Assembly: GCA_017461585.1 (NCBI GenBank)
Contig: JAFTYM010000011.1
Location: forward strand, 91,568 to 155,567
Length of the DNA: 64,000 nt
Direction of reading: 5' to 3'
DNA from: Oscillospiraceae bacterium
GTDB lineage: Bacteria > Bacillota > Clostridia > Oscillospirales > Oscillospiraceae
Shown piece after piece: positions 33,378-42,749 of the stretch; position 1 is the first letter of the stretch, and each line of letters begins with the position of its first letter. A program made the translations under genes and the position numbers. The notes beneath the pieces were generated by a model. The model was not told the DNA's origin. It did not search any database and worked only from the letters and a program-made list of their open reading frames with translations.

Positions 33378-34475
33378 GTGAAAAGAATTCTTATTATGGC
33401 ATATAAAATATATCTTATGCTCAGATGGAAACTGACATTGACAAGCGCAGGCTTTTTGGCTGAGAATTTTATAGGAGATTATAGAGAGAAGCTGCTTTCA
33501 CATGCTGAAATATTCTCGATCCACAGAAAGGGATTTTGTGCTTCGGACTGGTGTATATTAGGGCTCAATAAGGAAAACTATAAAGACTATTTATCGGATG
33601 TTGACTATTACAGAATGCACCCAATAAACGGCAAATATTCTTCATGGATAGATGATAAACTGACATTAAAGTATCTTTGTGCCGGAACTCCGTTAGATAA
33701 ATATATGCCGGAGTATTATTATCAAATAAATGCAGAAGGAAGAATCCTTTGCCTTATGGATGCGCCGGTGATAAAAAACAGTTGTACCGTGGAAGATATA
33801 GCAGAATTGCTGCAGCAAAAAGGTGTTCTGGCAATCAAGCTCATAGCGGGAGCGATAGGAGCAGGATTTTACAAGAGCGAGTTTAAAAACGGTGCCTATT
33901 TTTTGAATGGGAAAGAAATGAGCTTGTCTGAATTCTGCAGCGCAATGGGTAAATTAAGAAATTATATTATAATTGAGTATTTGTATCCGCATGAGATGCT
34001 TGCAAAGTATTGCCCGAGCACCGTCAACTGTATACGTTATCTTATGGGACGTGTGAATGGGCAGACGGAGATGCTGAAAGGATTTATTAGATTTGGCACA
34101 AAAAAGTCCGGGTTTGTAGAGAACTACAATGCGGGCGGTGTTCTGTGTTATCTGGATGAAAACGGTAAGTTTGAAAAAGGAAATATTATAAGCGAAGACA
34201 GACGTCATAATTGTGTAGTTGATGTACACCCCGATACGTCAGCGCTTCTGCAAGGTGAAATTCCTTTATGGGATGAAGTGGTTTGCGCATGTGAGGCTTT
34301 TAGTATACATTTTCCCCAACTCAAGTATCTCGGCATGGATTTTGTAATTACAGATGATAATCGTGTTAAGGTGTTGGAGATCAACTCGCTTACTTCTTTG
34401 GACAGCATTCAGCTTGATACACCTGTGTGGAAGACGAAACTTGCCGAGTTTTATCGCCAGTTGATGAAGCAATAG
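33378..34475 (+). CDS. Sugar-transfer-associated ATP-grasp protein
   Basis: 365 residues resembling the ATP-grasp family found in capsule loci (ATPgrasp_ST). AIKLIAGAIGAGFYKSEF is the ATP-binding loop (about 153-171), YIIIEYLYPHEMLAKYCPSTVNCIRYL follows, and YLGMDFVITDDNRVKVLEINSLTSLDSIQ (about 323-350) holds the catalytic acidic residues. The substrate is unknown. The start is the GTG at 33378 with GAGAGGAAA upstream. It forms a run with the other ATP-grasp gene and an atypical aminotransferase. Confidence 0.85.
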   Translation: MKRILIMAYKIYLMLRWKLTLTSAGFLAENFIGDYREKLLSHAEIFSIHRKGFCASDWCILGLNKENYKDYLSDVDYYRMHPINGKYSSWIDDKLTLKYLCAGTPLDKYMPEYYYQINAEGRILCLMDAPVIKNSCTVEDIAELLQQKGVLAIKLIAGAIGAGFYKSEFKNGAYFLNGKEMSLSEFCSAMGKLRNYIIIEYLYPHEMLAKYCPSTVNCIRYLMGRVNGQTEMLKGFIRFGTKKSGFVENYNAGGVLCYLDENGKFEKGNIISEDRRHNCVVDVHPDTSALLQGEIPLWDEVVCACEAFSIHFPQLKYLGMDFVITDDNRVKVLEINSLTSLDSIQLDTPVWKTKLAEFYRQLMKQ

Positions 34476-34483
34476 AGGGTGTG

Positions 34484-35443
34484 ATGATTACGAAAGAAAT
34501 CGGCGGATATTTTGGTCTTGAAGAGTTTTATGGTAGAGAATACCATGACGGATTGATTGCTGTAAATAACGGCAGAAACGCATTACTCTATATATTGAAA
34601 GCAAAGAAAATCAAAAAAATATATTTGCCATATTTTCTGTGTGACTCTGTCAGGCAAATGTGCGAAAGAGAAGGGTATTCTTACGGGCTGTACAATATAA
34701 GCTCGGACTTTATGCCGCTGTTTGACGGCAAATTGGACGCGGATGAATATCTGTATGTTGTAAATTATTACGGACAGATCAGTAATGAGCAGATTTGCAC
34801 GTTGAAGAGAAAATACAAAAATATTATTTTTGATAACGTGCAAGCGTTTTTTCAAAAGCCAGTTTCCGGGATAGATACTGTATACTCCTGCCGAAAGTTC
34901 TTTGGAGTTCCTGACGGCGGATATTTGGCAACAGATGTGTTGTTGGATGAAGAGATGGCGCTGGATGTGTCAAAAGATCGGATGAAACATATTTTGGGGC
35001 GTTTTGAAGGTGCCGCATCAGATTACTATGCGGATTTTAAAGAGAATGACAGCTCTTTTAACAACTGCACGCTGCGAAAAATGTCTGTATTGACACAGAA
35101 TATTTTAAAAGCCGTCGATTATGAGAGTGTACGCCGCAAGAGAAATGAGAATTTCGCAATGCTTGAAAAGCATCTTGGAGAGTATAACGGGTTGCGGTTT
35201 ACGACTCCGGACGGTCCGTATTGTTATCCGTTTTATTGCAAAAACGGTATGAGAATCAAAAAAGCCTTGGCGGCTCAGAAAATATATGTGGCTACATTGT
35301 GGCCGAATGTGCTGGAGTTAAGTGGCACCTTGGAAAAGGATTATGCTGAAAATATCCTTCCGTTACCGTGCGACCAAAGATACGATGCTGAGGATATGGA
35401 GCGTATCGCACAGTATGTTTGTGCAGAATTATCTGATGAATAA
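34484..35443 (+). CDS. Divergent DegT-like PLP-dependent protein
   Basis: About 319 residues, shorter than usual for DegT enzymes (360-400). Fold-type I PLP features are visible: NNGRNALLYILKAKKIKKIYLPYFLCDSV, the Asp in IIFDNVQAFF (near 118) and the probable Schiff-base lysine in SCRKFFGVPDGGYLAT (about 136-151). The KFFGVPDGAY-type motif marks a subgroup often found in surface-polysaccharide loci. The start is the ATG at 34484 with GAGGG upstream; earlier codons lie inside the preceding gene. Substrate unknown. Confidence 0.82.
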   Translation: MITKEIGGYFGLEEFYGREYHDGLIAVNNGRNALLYILKAKKIKKIYLPYFLCDSVRQMCEREGYSYGLYNISSDFMPLFDGKLDADEYLYVVNYYGQISNEQICTLKRKYKNIIFDNVQAFFQKPVSGIDTVYSCRKFFGVPDGGYLATDVLLDEEMALDVSKDRMKHILGRFEGAASDYYADFKENDSSFNNCTLRKMSVLTQNILKAVDYESVRRKRNENFAMLEKHLGEYNGLRFTTPDGPYCYPFYCKNGMRIKKALAAQKIYVATLWPNVLELSGTLEKDYAENILPLPCDQRYDAEDMERIAQYVCAELSDE

Positions 35444-35458
35444 TGTGGAGGGAAAACG

Positions 35459-36013
35459 ATGAATATTGTTGGAAAATTTGTAACTTTACGCGCCATGACA
35501 AGAGCGGATATGCCGATGGTGTGTGACATGTTTAATGATCCGTTTATGGAAAAACACGTTGTAGGATGGGCCTTCCCCCTTTCGCTTGAACAGCAGATGG
35601 CATGGTTTGACAGCCATATGAATGATCGTACAAACCATCGTTTTGTAATAGAGACACCTGAGGATGGTGCAGTGGGGATTGCGACGCTGACAGATCTGGA
35701 TTGGAAGAACAGAACGGCAACTCACGGTATTAAACTGGCCAGCGACGAAAAGCGCGCCAAAGGAATCGGCACAGATACAGTCATGGCAATTATGCGGTAT
35801 GCTTTTGATGAGCTGGGGCTTCACAGGTTGAACAGTTCCTGGTTTGACAGCAATGCTGCTTCCAAGGCGTTGTACACAAAGTGTGGTTGGGTAGAAGAAG
35901 GTGTCAAACGTTCTTGCGTATTCAAGAGCGGAGAATGGTTGGATTTGACAATGGTAGGAATTTTAGAGTCTGATTACCGTGCTCTTGTTGCAAGAAACCA
36001 CTATTGGGACTGA
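35459..36013 (+). CDS. GNAT acetyltransferase (RimJ/RimL-like, possibly for an amino sugar)
   Basis: 184 residues with the RimJ/RimL GNAT layout. The N-terminus is VTLRAMTRADMPMVCDMFNDP. IKLASDEKRAKGIGTDTVMAIMRYAFDELGLHRLNSSWFDSNAASKALYTKCGWVEEGVKR contains the acetyl-CoA loop (KGIGT, about 100-104) and the conserved N...A..LY.K.GF pattern. Some GNATs of this form (PseH, WecD-like) acetylate nucleotide-linked 4-amino sugars, and aminotransferase genes lie on both sides. This role is inferred from context. GGAGGG precedes the ATG. Confidence 0.88.
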   Translation: MNIVGKFVTLRAMTRADMPMVCDMFNDPFMEKHVVGWAFPLSLEQQMAWFDSHMNDRTNHRFVIETPEDGAVGIATLTDLDWKNRTATHGIKLASDEKRAKGIGTDTVMAIMRYAFDELGLHRLNSSWFDSNAASKALYTKCGWVEEGVKRSCVFKSGEWLDLTMVGILESDYRALVARNHYWD

Positions 36014-36040
36014 ACGGTCAACTAACGAGGAGTAACAAAG

Positions 36041-36181
36041 TTGAAAGTTGGAATAATTGGCGCAGGCACGATGGGGCAAGGTATAGCTAAAGCGTTTGCG
36101 CAAAGCGGATTATATACTGTTTATCTTTGTGACAGCACAAATGAGCTGGCTCGAGCAGGATATGGCTTTTATTCCTATTAA
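36041..36181 (+). pseudogene. Remnant of 3-hydroxyacyl-CoA dehydrogenase (N-terminus only)
   Basis: TTG at 36041 with GAGGAG upstream opens a 46-codon frame. It begins MKVGIIGAGTMGQGIAKAFA, the NAD-binding GxGxxG start of 3-hydroxybutyryl-CoA dehydrogenases, and continues to CDSTNELARAG before stopping at 36179-36181. The family is about 280 residues, and no continuation is found in any frame before the next gene at 36228, so the remainder was deleted. It sits between the GNAT and aminotransferase genes of the polysaccharide locus. Confidence 0.75.
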
Positions 36182-36227
36182 AACGAAAAGATGTCCGTGA
36201 GAGGATAAAATTATCAGGTGATATTAT

Positions 36228-37325
36228 ATGCCAATCAATGTAACAAGATCATCGATGCCCTCTTTTGAGGAGTATTGCGAGGAAATAAAAGAATTGTGGG
36301 ACAGCAGATGGCTGACCAATATGGGTGTAAAGCACAGAACTCTTCAGGCAAAGCTTGAGGAATATCTTGCTGTGCCCCATGTGACGCTGTACACAAACGG
36401 ACATTTGGCGCTGGAGAATGCTATTGCGGCTATGAAGCTGCCTGAGGGCGGAGAGGTTATTACAACTCCGTTTACGTTTGTATCAACAACGCATGCCATA
36501 TCCAGATGCGGACTTGTTCCCGTTTTCTGCGATATTAACGATGTGGATTACACCATGGATGTGAATAAGATCGAAGCACTTATAAACGAAAAAACCTGTG
36601 CTATTGTTCCTGTTCATGTGTATGGTAATTTGTGTGATGTTGAGGCTATACAGGAGATAGCTGACAAGTATGGCTTGAAAGTCATATACGATGCAGCGCA
36701 TGCTTTCGGCGTTACATATAAGGGGATCAGCGCGGCTGCTTTTGGAGATGCCTCTATGTTCAGCTTCCATGCCACCAAGGTCTTCAACACGATTGAAGGC
36801 GGCGCGGTATGTTATTCGGACGATGATTTGATATCGGTTCTTGACGCACAGAAAAACTTCGGCCTTTCCGGCGAAGAGTGTAAATATATTGCAGGAAATG
36901 CAAAAATGAGTGAGTTTCAGGCGGCGATGGGTATCTGTAATCTCAGACACCTGCCGAATGAAATTTTAAAACGAAAGATAGCTGTAGAGCGTTACAGAGA
37001 GCGCTTTTCCGGTGTTGACGGAATACGCTTATCAGCAATACAGGAAAATATAGAGTCCAACTATGCATACTTCCCCGTTGTGTTTGACGGATATAAATAT
37101 ACGCGTGATGAAGTCTTTGAAAAGCTGAAAGCCGAGGACATTATTGCCCGCAAATATTTCTATCCTCTGACTAACGGTTTTGAGTGCTATGAGGACTGGG
37201 ACAGCGCAGGAGAGGACAAGACCCCTGTTGCGAAGCATATCGCATACAGAGTTTTGACGCTGCCGCTGTTTGCGGACCTGACGATCGAAGATGTGGATAG
37301 GATCTGTGATATTATTCTGAAGTGA
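36228..37325 (+). CDS. DegT/DnrJ/EryC1 aminotransferase (dTDP-4-keto-6-deoxysugar type)
   Basis: 365 residues. PLP-enzyme markers are [39 protein letters not shown], the PLP-binding [10 protein letters not shown] and the Schiff-base lysine in [17 protein letters not shown] (about 181-197). It lies directly upstream of rmlA and rmlB, which make dTDP-4-keto-6-deoxyglucose. The likely product is a dTDP-4-amino-4,6-dideoxyhexose (VioA/FdtB/WecE-like), as an inference from gene order. CAGGTG precedes the ATG. Confidence 0.93.
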   Translation: MPINVTRSSMPSFEEYCEEIKELWDSRWLTNMGVKHRTLQAKLEEYLAVPHVTLYTNGHLALENAIAAMKLPEGGEVITTPFTFVSTTHAISRCGLVPVFCDINDVDYTMDVNKIEALINEKTCAIVPVHVYGNLCDVEAIQEIADKYGLKVIYDAAHAFGVTYKGISAAAFGDASMFSFHATKVFNTIEGGAVCYSDDDLISVLDAQKNFGLSGEECKYIAGNAKMSEFQAAMGICNLRHLPNEILKRKIAVERYRERFSGVDGIRLSAIQENIESNYAYFPVVFDGYKYTRDEVFEKLKAEDIIARKYFYPLTNGFECYEDWDSAGEDKTPVAKHIAYRVLTLPLFADLTIEDVDRICDIILK

Positions 37326-37338
37326 TGGAGTGAAGAAA

Positions 37339-38211
37339 ATGAAAGGAATTATTCTTGCAGGCGGCAAAGGAACCCGGTTGTATCCTATGACGAAGGTCGT
37401 GTCCAAACAGTTGCTGCCAATTTATGACAAGCCGCTTATATATTACCCTCTTTCTATGCTTCTGCTCGCGAGTATCAGGGAAATACTGATCATTTCCACG
37501 CCTGACGATCTGCCTGTTTACGAGAGACTTTTGGGCGATGGCAGCCAGCTTGGGGTACAGCTGTCCTATAAAGTACAGGAGACTCCCCGCGGCCTTGCCG
37601 ATGCTTTTATTCTCGGTGAAGAGTTTATCGGTGATGACAGCGTCTGCCTCATTCTCGGTGACAATGTTTTTTATGGTCAGAATATGACAGCGATTCTGAG
37701 AAAGGCGATCAACAACCTGAAGGGCGCAACGATTTTTGGATATCCCGTAAAAGATCCGAAAGCTTTTGGTGTTGTGGAGTTTGATAAAAATCACAATGTT
37801 GTGTCTATTGAGGAAAAGCCACAGCACCCTAAGTCGAACTATGCGGTTCCCGGTCTGTATTTCTATGACAACAGGGTAATTGAGATCGCGAAGAATGTTA
37901 AACCCTCGGCAAGAGGTGAAATTGAGATAACCGCAGTTAATAATGCGTATCTTGAGATGGGTGAACTGCGCGTTGAACTCATGGGACGCGGTATTGCCTG
38001 GCTGGATACAGGAACGCCGGACGGAATGCTTAAGGCATCTCAGTTTGTTGAAGCTGTTCAGGATAGGCAGGGGTTTTATGTATCCTGCATTGAAGAAATT
38101 GCGTGGCGCAGAGGATTTATTACCAAAGAACAGCTTCATGCAATAGGCGAGAGCCTGAAAATGACAGATTACGGACGGTATTTGCTGTCTCTTTCCCGGG
38201 AGGAACAATAA
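37339..38211 (+). CDS. rmlA: Glucose-1-phosphate thymidylyltransferase
   Basis: Makes dTDP-glucose from glucose 1-phosphate and dTTP. The 290 residues start [18 protein letters not shown], the nucleotide-binding motif. [25 protein letters not shown] and [11 protein letters not shown] (metal ligand Asp near 110) follow, then VEFD...SIEEKP. The ATG at 37339 lies eight bases after GGAG; an in-frame GTG nine bases earlier is less likely. Its stop overlaps the rmlB start (TAATG). Confidence 0.97.
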   Translation: MKGIILAGGKGTRLYPMTKVVSKQLLPIYDKPLIYYPLSMLLLASIREILIISTPDDLPVYERLLGDGSQLGVQLSYKVQETPRGLADAFILGEEFIGDDSVCLILGDNVFYGQNMTAILRKAINNLKGATIFGYPVKDPKAFGVVEFDKNHNVVSIEEKPQHPKSNYAVPGLYFYDNRVIEIAKNVKPSARGEIEITAVNNAYLEMGELRVELMGRGIAWLDTGTPDGMLKASQFVEAVQDRQGFYVSCIEEIAWRRGFITKEQLHAIGESLKMTDYGRYLLSLSREEQ

Positions 38212-39230
38212 TGACGATCATTGTAACCGGCGGCGCAGGGTTTATAGGTTCTAATTTTATATTCTACTTGCTGGACAAATATCCCGAGTACCGTATTGTT
38301 TGTCTGGATAAGCTTACTTACGCGGGAAATCTGTCTACACTTAGACATGTGATGGATAATCCGAATTTTAAGTTTGTAAAAGAGGATATCTGCAACAGAG
38401 AAGCTGTTTACAAGCTGTTTGAAGAGGAAAAGCCTGACGTGGTGGTGAACTTTGCTGCTGAAAGTCATGTGGATCGCTCTATTGAAAACCCTGAAGTTTT
38501 TCTTCAGACAAACATTCTCGGCACACAGGTGCTGATGGATGCCTGCAGAAAATACGGAAACATTCGTTATCATCAGGTGTCTACAGACGAGGTGTATGGA
38601 GACTTGCCCCTGGACAGACCGGATCTGTTCTTTACAGAGGAAACTCCCATACATACAAGCTCTCCTTATTCAAGCTCGAAAGCAGGTGCGGATCTTCTGG
38701 TTCTGGCATATTACCGCACTTACGGACTGCCTGTGACGATATCGAGATGCTCCAACAACTACGGTCCGTATCACTTTCCCGAAAAGCTTATCCCTCTTAT
38801 GATCGCCAATGCACTTAATGATAAGCCTTTGCCTGTATACGGAGAAGGCTTGAATGTTCGTGATTGGCTTTACGTTGAGGATCATTGCAAGGCTATTGAT
38901 CTGATTATCCACAATGGCAGACTTGGCGAGGTTTATAATATCGGCGGTCACAATGAGATGAAAAACATTGATATTGTGAAGATAATATGTAAAGTGTTGG
39001 GCAAACCCGAAAGCCTTATTACCTATGTTACAGACAGAAAGGGACATGACTTGCGCTATGCTATCGACCCCACAAAGATACACGATGAGCTGGGATGGAA
39101 GCCTGAGACAATGTTTGCGGATGGAATTCAAAAAACTATTCAATGGTATCTTGATAACCGCGAATGGTGGGAAGAGATAATATCCGGCGAATACCGCAAC
39201 TATTATGAAAAAATGTACGGGAACAGATAA
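38211..39230 (+). CDS. rmlB: dTDP-glucose 4,6-dehydratase
   Basis: Converts dTDP-glucose to dTDP-4-keto-6-deoxyglucose with NAD+. The 339 residues show TGGAGFIGSNF (NAD-binding), NFAAESHVDRSI, STDEVYGDL with the catalytic Thr-Asp-Glu, and YSSSKAG (YxxxK, near 160). The N-terminal start at 38211 with GGAGGAA upstream matches the family; an earlier in-frame start would lie within rmlA. RmlC and RmlD are absent, so rhamnose is not the evident product. Confidence 0.97.
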   Translation: MTIIVTGGAGFIGSNFIFYLLDKYPEYRIVCLDKLTYAGNLSTLRHVMDNPNFKFVKEDICNREAVYKLFEEEKPDVVVNFAAESHVDRSIENPEVFLQTNILGTQVLMDACRKYGNIRYHQVSTDEVYGDLPLDRPDLFFTEETPIHTSSPYSSSKAGADLLVLAYYRTYGLPVTISRCSNNYGPYHFPEKLIPLMIANALNDKPLPVYGEGLNVRDWLYVEDHCKAIDLIIHNGRLGEVYNIGGHNEMKNIDIVKIICKVLGKPESLITYVTDRKGHDLRYAIDPTKIHDELGWKPETMFADGIQKTIQWYLDNREWWEEIISGEYRNYYEKMYGNR

Positions 39231-39250
39231 CTGCCTGCGGAGATAAAACG

Positions 39251-40423
39251 ATGAGATGTATTGAAAGATTTGAAAGCACGTACAGGAAAGTGCCTTCTGA
39301 TATTGCATTTTGCCCGTATAGAGTATGTCCCATTGGTGCGCATAGTGATCATCAATACGGAAAAATTACGGGTCTTGCTATTGACAAGGGTATACATATT
39401 GCATACGCTCCCAAAACAAACGGCGTTGTAGAAATGGCATCTTTGCAGTTTGATAAAAGAGCTCAATGGCATGTTAATGCCGTTCCGAAGGAAAAAGAAA
39501 ACGATTGGGCAGATTATCTGCGTGGAGCAACCATAGCTCTCGGACAGAAGTATCCTTTGAAGGTTGGTGTGTGCGGTGTTATTGAAGGCACGCTGCCTAT
39601 TGGAGGCTTATCCTCTTCTGCAGCAGTAATAATTGCCTTTTTGTCTGCGTTGTGTAATGTGAACGGCATACATTTGTCCGAGCATGAAATGATAATGACG
39701 GCGCTGAGGGCAGAAAACGACTATGTAGGAGTTTCTTGCGGAAAGCTTGATCAATCATGTGAGGTTTATTCTAAAAAAGACCACTTGCTGTATCTCGATA
39801 CTTTGGATGACAGCTTTGAGCTTATTCCCGTAGCTCCGACAATGAAGCCTTATGAAATTGCAATTTTCTTCTCCGGCGTTGAGAGAACTCTGGCGGGAAG
39901 CAAGTTCAATATGAGAGTTGACGAATGCAGAAGTGCTGCGTATGCACTTAAGGCGTATGCGGGCATGGAATATGGCAAGTTCAATGAGACATATCTGCGT
40001 GATGTGCCGTATGAGGTTTATTTACAGTACAGGGATAAGCTGCCAGAAAACTGGCGCAAACGCGCTGAGCATTGGTATACGGAGTTTTTTCGTGTTCAAT
40101 CGGGTGCGGATGCATGGCGCCGAGGAGATATTGAGGAATACGGCAGACTCTCTTTTGAAAGCGGAAAATCCTCTATTGAAAACTGGGAGACGGGTTCTCC
40201 TGAGCTTAAAACCCTGTATGAGATAATGACGCGCACGGAAGGAATTTACGGCGGCCGTTTCTCAGGCGCCGGGTTCAAAGGCTGTTGTATGGCGCTTATA
40301 GATCCGAAGTATGCGGAGAGCGTTGAGGAATGCGTAACAGAAGAGTACCTGAAGGTGTTCCCTGAGCTTCGCGGTAAGTATTCTGTACATATCTGCCATA
40401 GTGCAGACGGAGTAAAACTATGA
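39251..40423 (+). CDS. GHMP-family sugar kinase, galacturonokinase-like
   Basis: 390 residues of the galactokinase-type GHMP family. The N-terminal motif CPYRVCPIGAHSDHQYGKITGLAIDKGI (about 20-47) has IGAHxDHQ in place of the galactokinase IGEHTDY, which resembles galacturonokinases. The ATP loop is GTLPIGGLSSSAAVIIAFLSAL (about 112-133) and motif 3 is GGRFSGAGFKGCC near 336. It would phosphorylate a sugar or uronic acid at C1. A nucleotidyltransferase gene overlaps its end by four bases, consistent with a salvage kinase plus pyrophosphorylase pair. Confidence 0.85.
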   Translation: MRCIERFESTYRKVPSDIAFCPYRVCPIGAHSDHQYGKITGLAIDKGIHIAYAPKTNGVVEMASLQFDKRAQWHVNAVPKEKENDWADYLRGATIALGQKYPLKVGVCGVIEGTLPIGGLSSSAAVIIAFLSALCNVNGIHLSEHEMIMTALRAENDYVGVSCGKLDQSCEVYSKKDHLLYLDTLDDSFELIPVAPTMKPYEIAIFFSGVERTLAGSKFNMRVDECRSAAYALKAYAGMEYGKFNETYLRDVPYEVYLQYRDKLPENWRKRAEHWYTEFFRVQSGADAWRRGDIEEYGRLSFESGKSSIENWETGSPELKTLYEIMTRTEGIYGGRFSGAGFKGCCMALIDPKYAESVEECVTEEYLKVFPELRGKYSVHICHSADGVKL

Positions 40424-41154
40424 AATGTTTGATTTTAGCGGCGGGATATGCCACAAGGTTATATCCGCTGACCGAAAATTTTCCGAAACCGCTTTTAAAA
40501 GTGGGTGGAAAGACTATTTTGGATTGGCTTATTGAGGATATGGATACTGCAGGAGCGGTTGATGAGTATATTGTCATATCCAACCATAAGTTTGCTGACC
40601 ATTTTAAGCAGTGGGCAGAGGAAAAAAAGCAGAAAATTACTGTGGTAGATGACGGAACGGGCACAAACGAGAGCCGTCTTGGTGCGGTGAAAGATATTCA
40701 GTTTGCGGTAGATGTGTGTCACATAGACGACGATGTACTGGTGGTTGCTGGTGATAATCTGCTGGACTTCAGTTTGACTAAGTTTATAGATTACGCAAAA
40801 GAAAAAGGTTCGACCTGTATAATGAGATACTTTGAGCCCTCTTTACAGCGGTTAAAAAAGAGCGGTGTTGTTACGGTTGATGACAACGACAGCGTTGTAA
40901 AAATGGCGGAGAAGCCTGATGAACCTGAAAGCAACTGGTGCAGTCCTGCGTTCTATTACTATACAAAAGAGGATTTAAAGCTTATAGCAAAAGGAATAGA
41001 AAAGGGCTGCGGAACAGATGCCCCGGGAAGTTTTGCGGCATGGCTTTGCACGCAGACGCGTGTACATGCGATGGAAATGCCCGGGAAACGCTATGATATC
41101 GGCAATCTGGAAAGTTATGAGATGGTGCAAAAAGAATACAGAGGGATACTATGA
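40420..41154 (+). CDS. Sugar-1-phosphate nucleotidyltransferase
   Basis: 244-residue NTP-transferase of the GlmU-N/RmlA-like fold. It has [36 protein letters not shown] at the N-terminus, [12 protein letters not shown] (metal-binding Asp near 109) and [23 protein letters not shown]. It overlaps the kinase gene (ATGA) and the ugd gene. The likely substrate is the sugar 1-phosphate made by the preceding kinase; the nucleotide is unknown. Confidence 0.88.
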   Translation: MKCLILAAGYATRLYPLTENFPKPLLKVGGKTILDWLIEDMDTAGAVDEYIVISNHKFADHFKQWAEEKKQKITVVDDGTGTNESRLGAVKDIQFAVDVCHIDDDVLVVAGDNLLDFSLTKFIDYAKEKGSTCIMRYFEPSLQRLKKSGVVTVDDNDSVVKMAEKPDEPESNWCSPAFYYYTKEDLKLIAKGIEKGCGTDAPGSFAAWLCTQTRVHAMEMPGKRYDIGNLESYEMVQKEYRGIL

Positions 41155-42395
41155 GTCATAAATATACAATAGCTGTTGCTGGAACCGGTTATGTGGGATT
41201 GTCCGTTGCTATACTTCTTGCACAGCACAATAAGGTTTATGCGGTAGACATTGTTCCTGAAAAGGTTAAGCTTATCAACTCTCAAAAATCACCAATTCAG
41301 GATGATTATATTGAAAAGTATCTTGCGGAAAAAGATTTGGATATTATTGCCACAACAGATGCCAAGGCGGCATATTCCAAAGCGGATTTTGTGGTAATAG
41401 CTACTCCGACAAACTATGACAGTAAGAAAAACTTCTTTGATACATCGGCTGTAGAGTCTGTAATTGCTCAGGTGATGGAATGCAATCATGAAGCGATTAT
41501 GATTATAAAGTCTACAATTCCTGTTGGATTTACAGAGAAAATCCGTGAGAAAACAGGAAGCAAAAATATTCTGTTCAGTCCTGAGTTTTTGCGTGAGAGC
41601 AAAGCGCTGTACGATAACCTCTACCCGAGCAGAATTATTGTTGGCATTGACCCGCAGGATGAGCGAATAGCAGCTGCTGCGCATACTTTTGCGTTCCTTT
41701 TGCAGCAGGGAGCTGTAAAAGAGAATATAGATACTTTGTTTATGGGATTCACAGAGGCTGAGGCGGTAAAACTGTTTGCCAACACGTATCTGGCGCTGAG
41801 AGTCAGCTTTTTTAACGAGCTCGATACTTATGCCGAGATGAAAGGTTTAGATACAAAGCAGATAATCGACGGTATCGGTCTTGATCCGCGTATCGGTACA
41901 CACTATAACAATCCAAGCTTTGGTTATGGCGGATACTGCCTGCCTAAGGATACGAAACAGCTTTTGGCAAACTATGAGGATGTGCCTGAAAATCTTATTC
42001 AGGCGATCGTAGACAGCAATCGTACGAGAAAAGACTGTATTGCAGACCGTGTTTTGGCGCTTGCCGGATATTATGATGCGAATAGTCAATGGGATGCAGC
42101 AAAGGAAAAACGCGTAGTTATCGGAGTATACCGACTTACAATGAAGGCAAATTCCGATAACTTTAGACAGAGTTCTATTCAGGGAGTAATGAAACGCATC
42201 AAGGCGAAAGGTGCTGTGGTTGTCATCTATGAACCTACGCTTAACGACGGTGATACTTTCTTTGGCAGCTTGGTTGTAAATGATCTTGGTAAATTTAAAT
42301 CAATTTGTGATTCTATAATTGCTAACAGATATGATTCTGAACTGGATGATGTTGCAGAAAAAGTTTATACTCGCGATATTTTCAGAAGAGATTAA
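41151..42395 (+). CDS. ugd: UDP-glucose 6-dehydrogenase
   Basis: Oxidises UDP-glucose to UDP-glucuronate. The 414 residues contain [19 protein letters not shown] (NAD-binding), [41 protein letters not shown] and the catalytic cysteine in [15 protein letters not shown] (near 262). Length is within the bacterial range (about 390-440). Last gene of the polysaccharide locus, ATGA overlap with the nucleotidyltransferase, followed by a terminator. Confidence 0.96.
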   Translation: MSHKYTIAVAGTGYVGLSVAILLAQHNKVYAVDIVPEKVKLINSQKSPIQDDYIEKYLAEKDLDIIATTDAKAAYSKADFVVIATPTNYDSKKNFFDTSAVESVIAQVMECNHEAIMIIKSTIPVGFTEKIREKTGSKNILFSPEFLRESKALYDNLYPSRIIVGIDPQDERIAAAAHTFAFLLQQGAVKENIDTLFMGFTEAEAVKLFANTYLALRVSFFNELDTYAEMKGLDTKQIIDGIGLDPRIGTHYNNPSFGYGGYCLPKDTKQLLANYEDVPENLIQAIVDSNRTRKDCIADRVLALAGYYDANSQWDAAKEKRVVIGVYRLTMKANSDNFRQSSIQGVMKRIKAKGAVVVIYEPTLNDGDTFFGSLVVNDLGKFKSICDSIIANRYDSELDDVAEKVYTRDIFRRD

Positions 42396-42416
42396 TAAAA
42401 GCCCTGCCGGTCTTAG

Positions 42417-42697
42417 GGTGTACCCGACAAGAAAACATAAGGTTTTGCCTTTATCTATTCGGCTATAAACGAACTAAAAGAATCCGCCAATACATACCAG
42501 TATTGGCGGATTTTTGTAAATTGAATATATCATAATTCATTTATATTTTGGCAAAACTGCAAGCACTTAAAAAGATAGATTTTGTTCGTAAACGAGGCAG
42601 AAAGCGAAGTAATACTGTATGTCTTACGAGCTTTGGTAACGATGTTTACGGGCAAAGGATTTCTTTTTAAGCTTATGTTTTCTTGTCGGGTTCACCC
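42417..42697 (+). repeat. Element with 26-bp imperfect terminal inverted repeats
   Basis: GGGTGTACCCGACAAGAAAA... at 42417-42442 and its complement at 42672-42697 match at 25 of 26 positions and bound a 281-bp element. No transposase is inside; the ugd terminator and the dispersed repeat at 42546-42703 lie within it. Compatible with a MITE-like or palindromic intergenic element. Confidence 0.65.
42480..42516 (+). terminator. Terminator of the polysaccharide locus
   Basis: Perfect 13-bp stem AATCCGCCAATAC / GTATTGGCGGATT with a six-base loop, followed by TTTG; 85 bp after the ugd stop. Confidence 0.9.
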
Positions 42698-42703
42698 TTT
42701 ATG
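42546..42703 (+). repeat. Dispersed repeat, copy A
   Basis: About 158 bp from TTTTGGCAAAACTGC to TTCACCCTTTATG. It is repeated in inverted orientation at 63842-64000 with only a handful of differences (for example GCAAGC/GCTTGC, GGTAAC/GATAAC, TTGTCG/TTATCG and a one-base indel). It is not part of a gene; the trxA start lies 83 bp further on. Confidence 0.92.
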
Positions 42704-42721
42704 GCGGGCTTTTTTATTGAT

Positions 42722-42749
42722 GACAAAGACTAAAAAACACGTTATAATG
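42722..42749 (+). promoter_or_regulatory. Probable promoter of trxA-trxB
   Basis: -10 TATAAT at about 42744-42749 and a TGACAA -35-like box about 16 bp upstream, just after the repeat. Coordinates of the -35 are approximate. Confidence 0.55.

Noticed and set aside
22600-42395. Rhamnose-containing polysaccharide based on rmlA and rmlB
   Set aside because: No rmlC or rmlD is present, and an aminotransferase gene is placed directly before rmlA.
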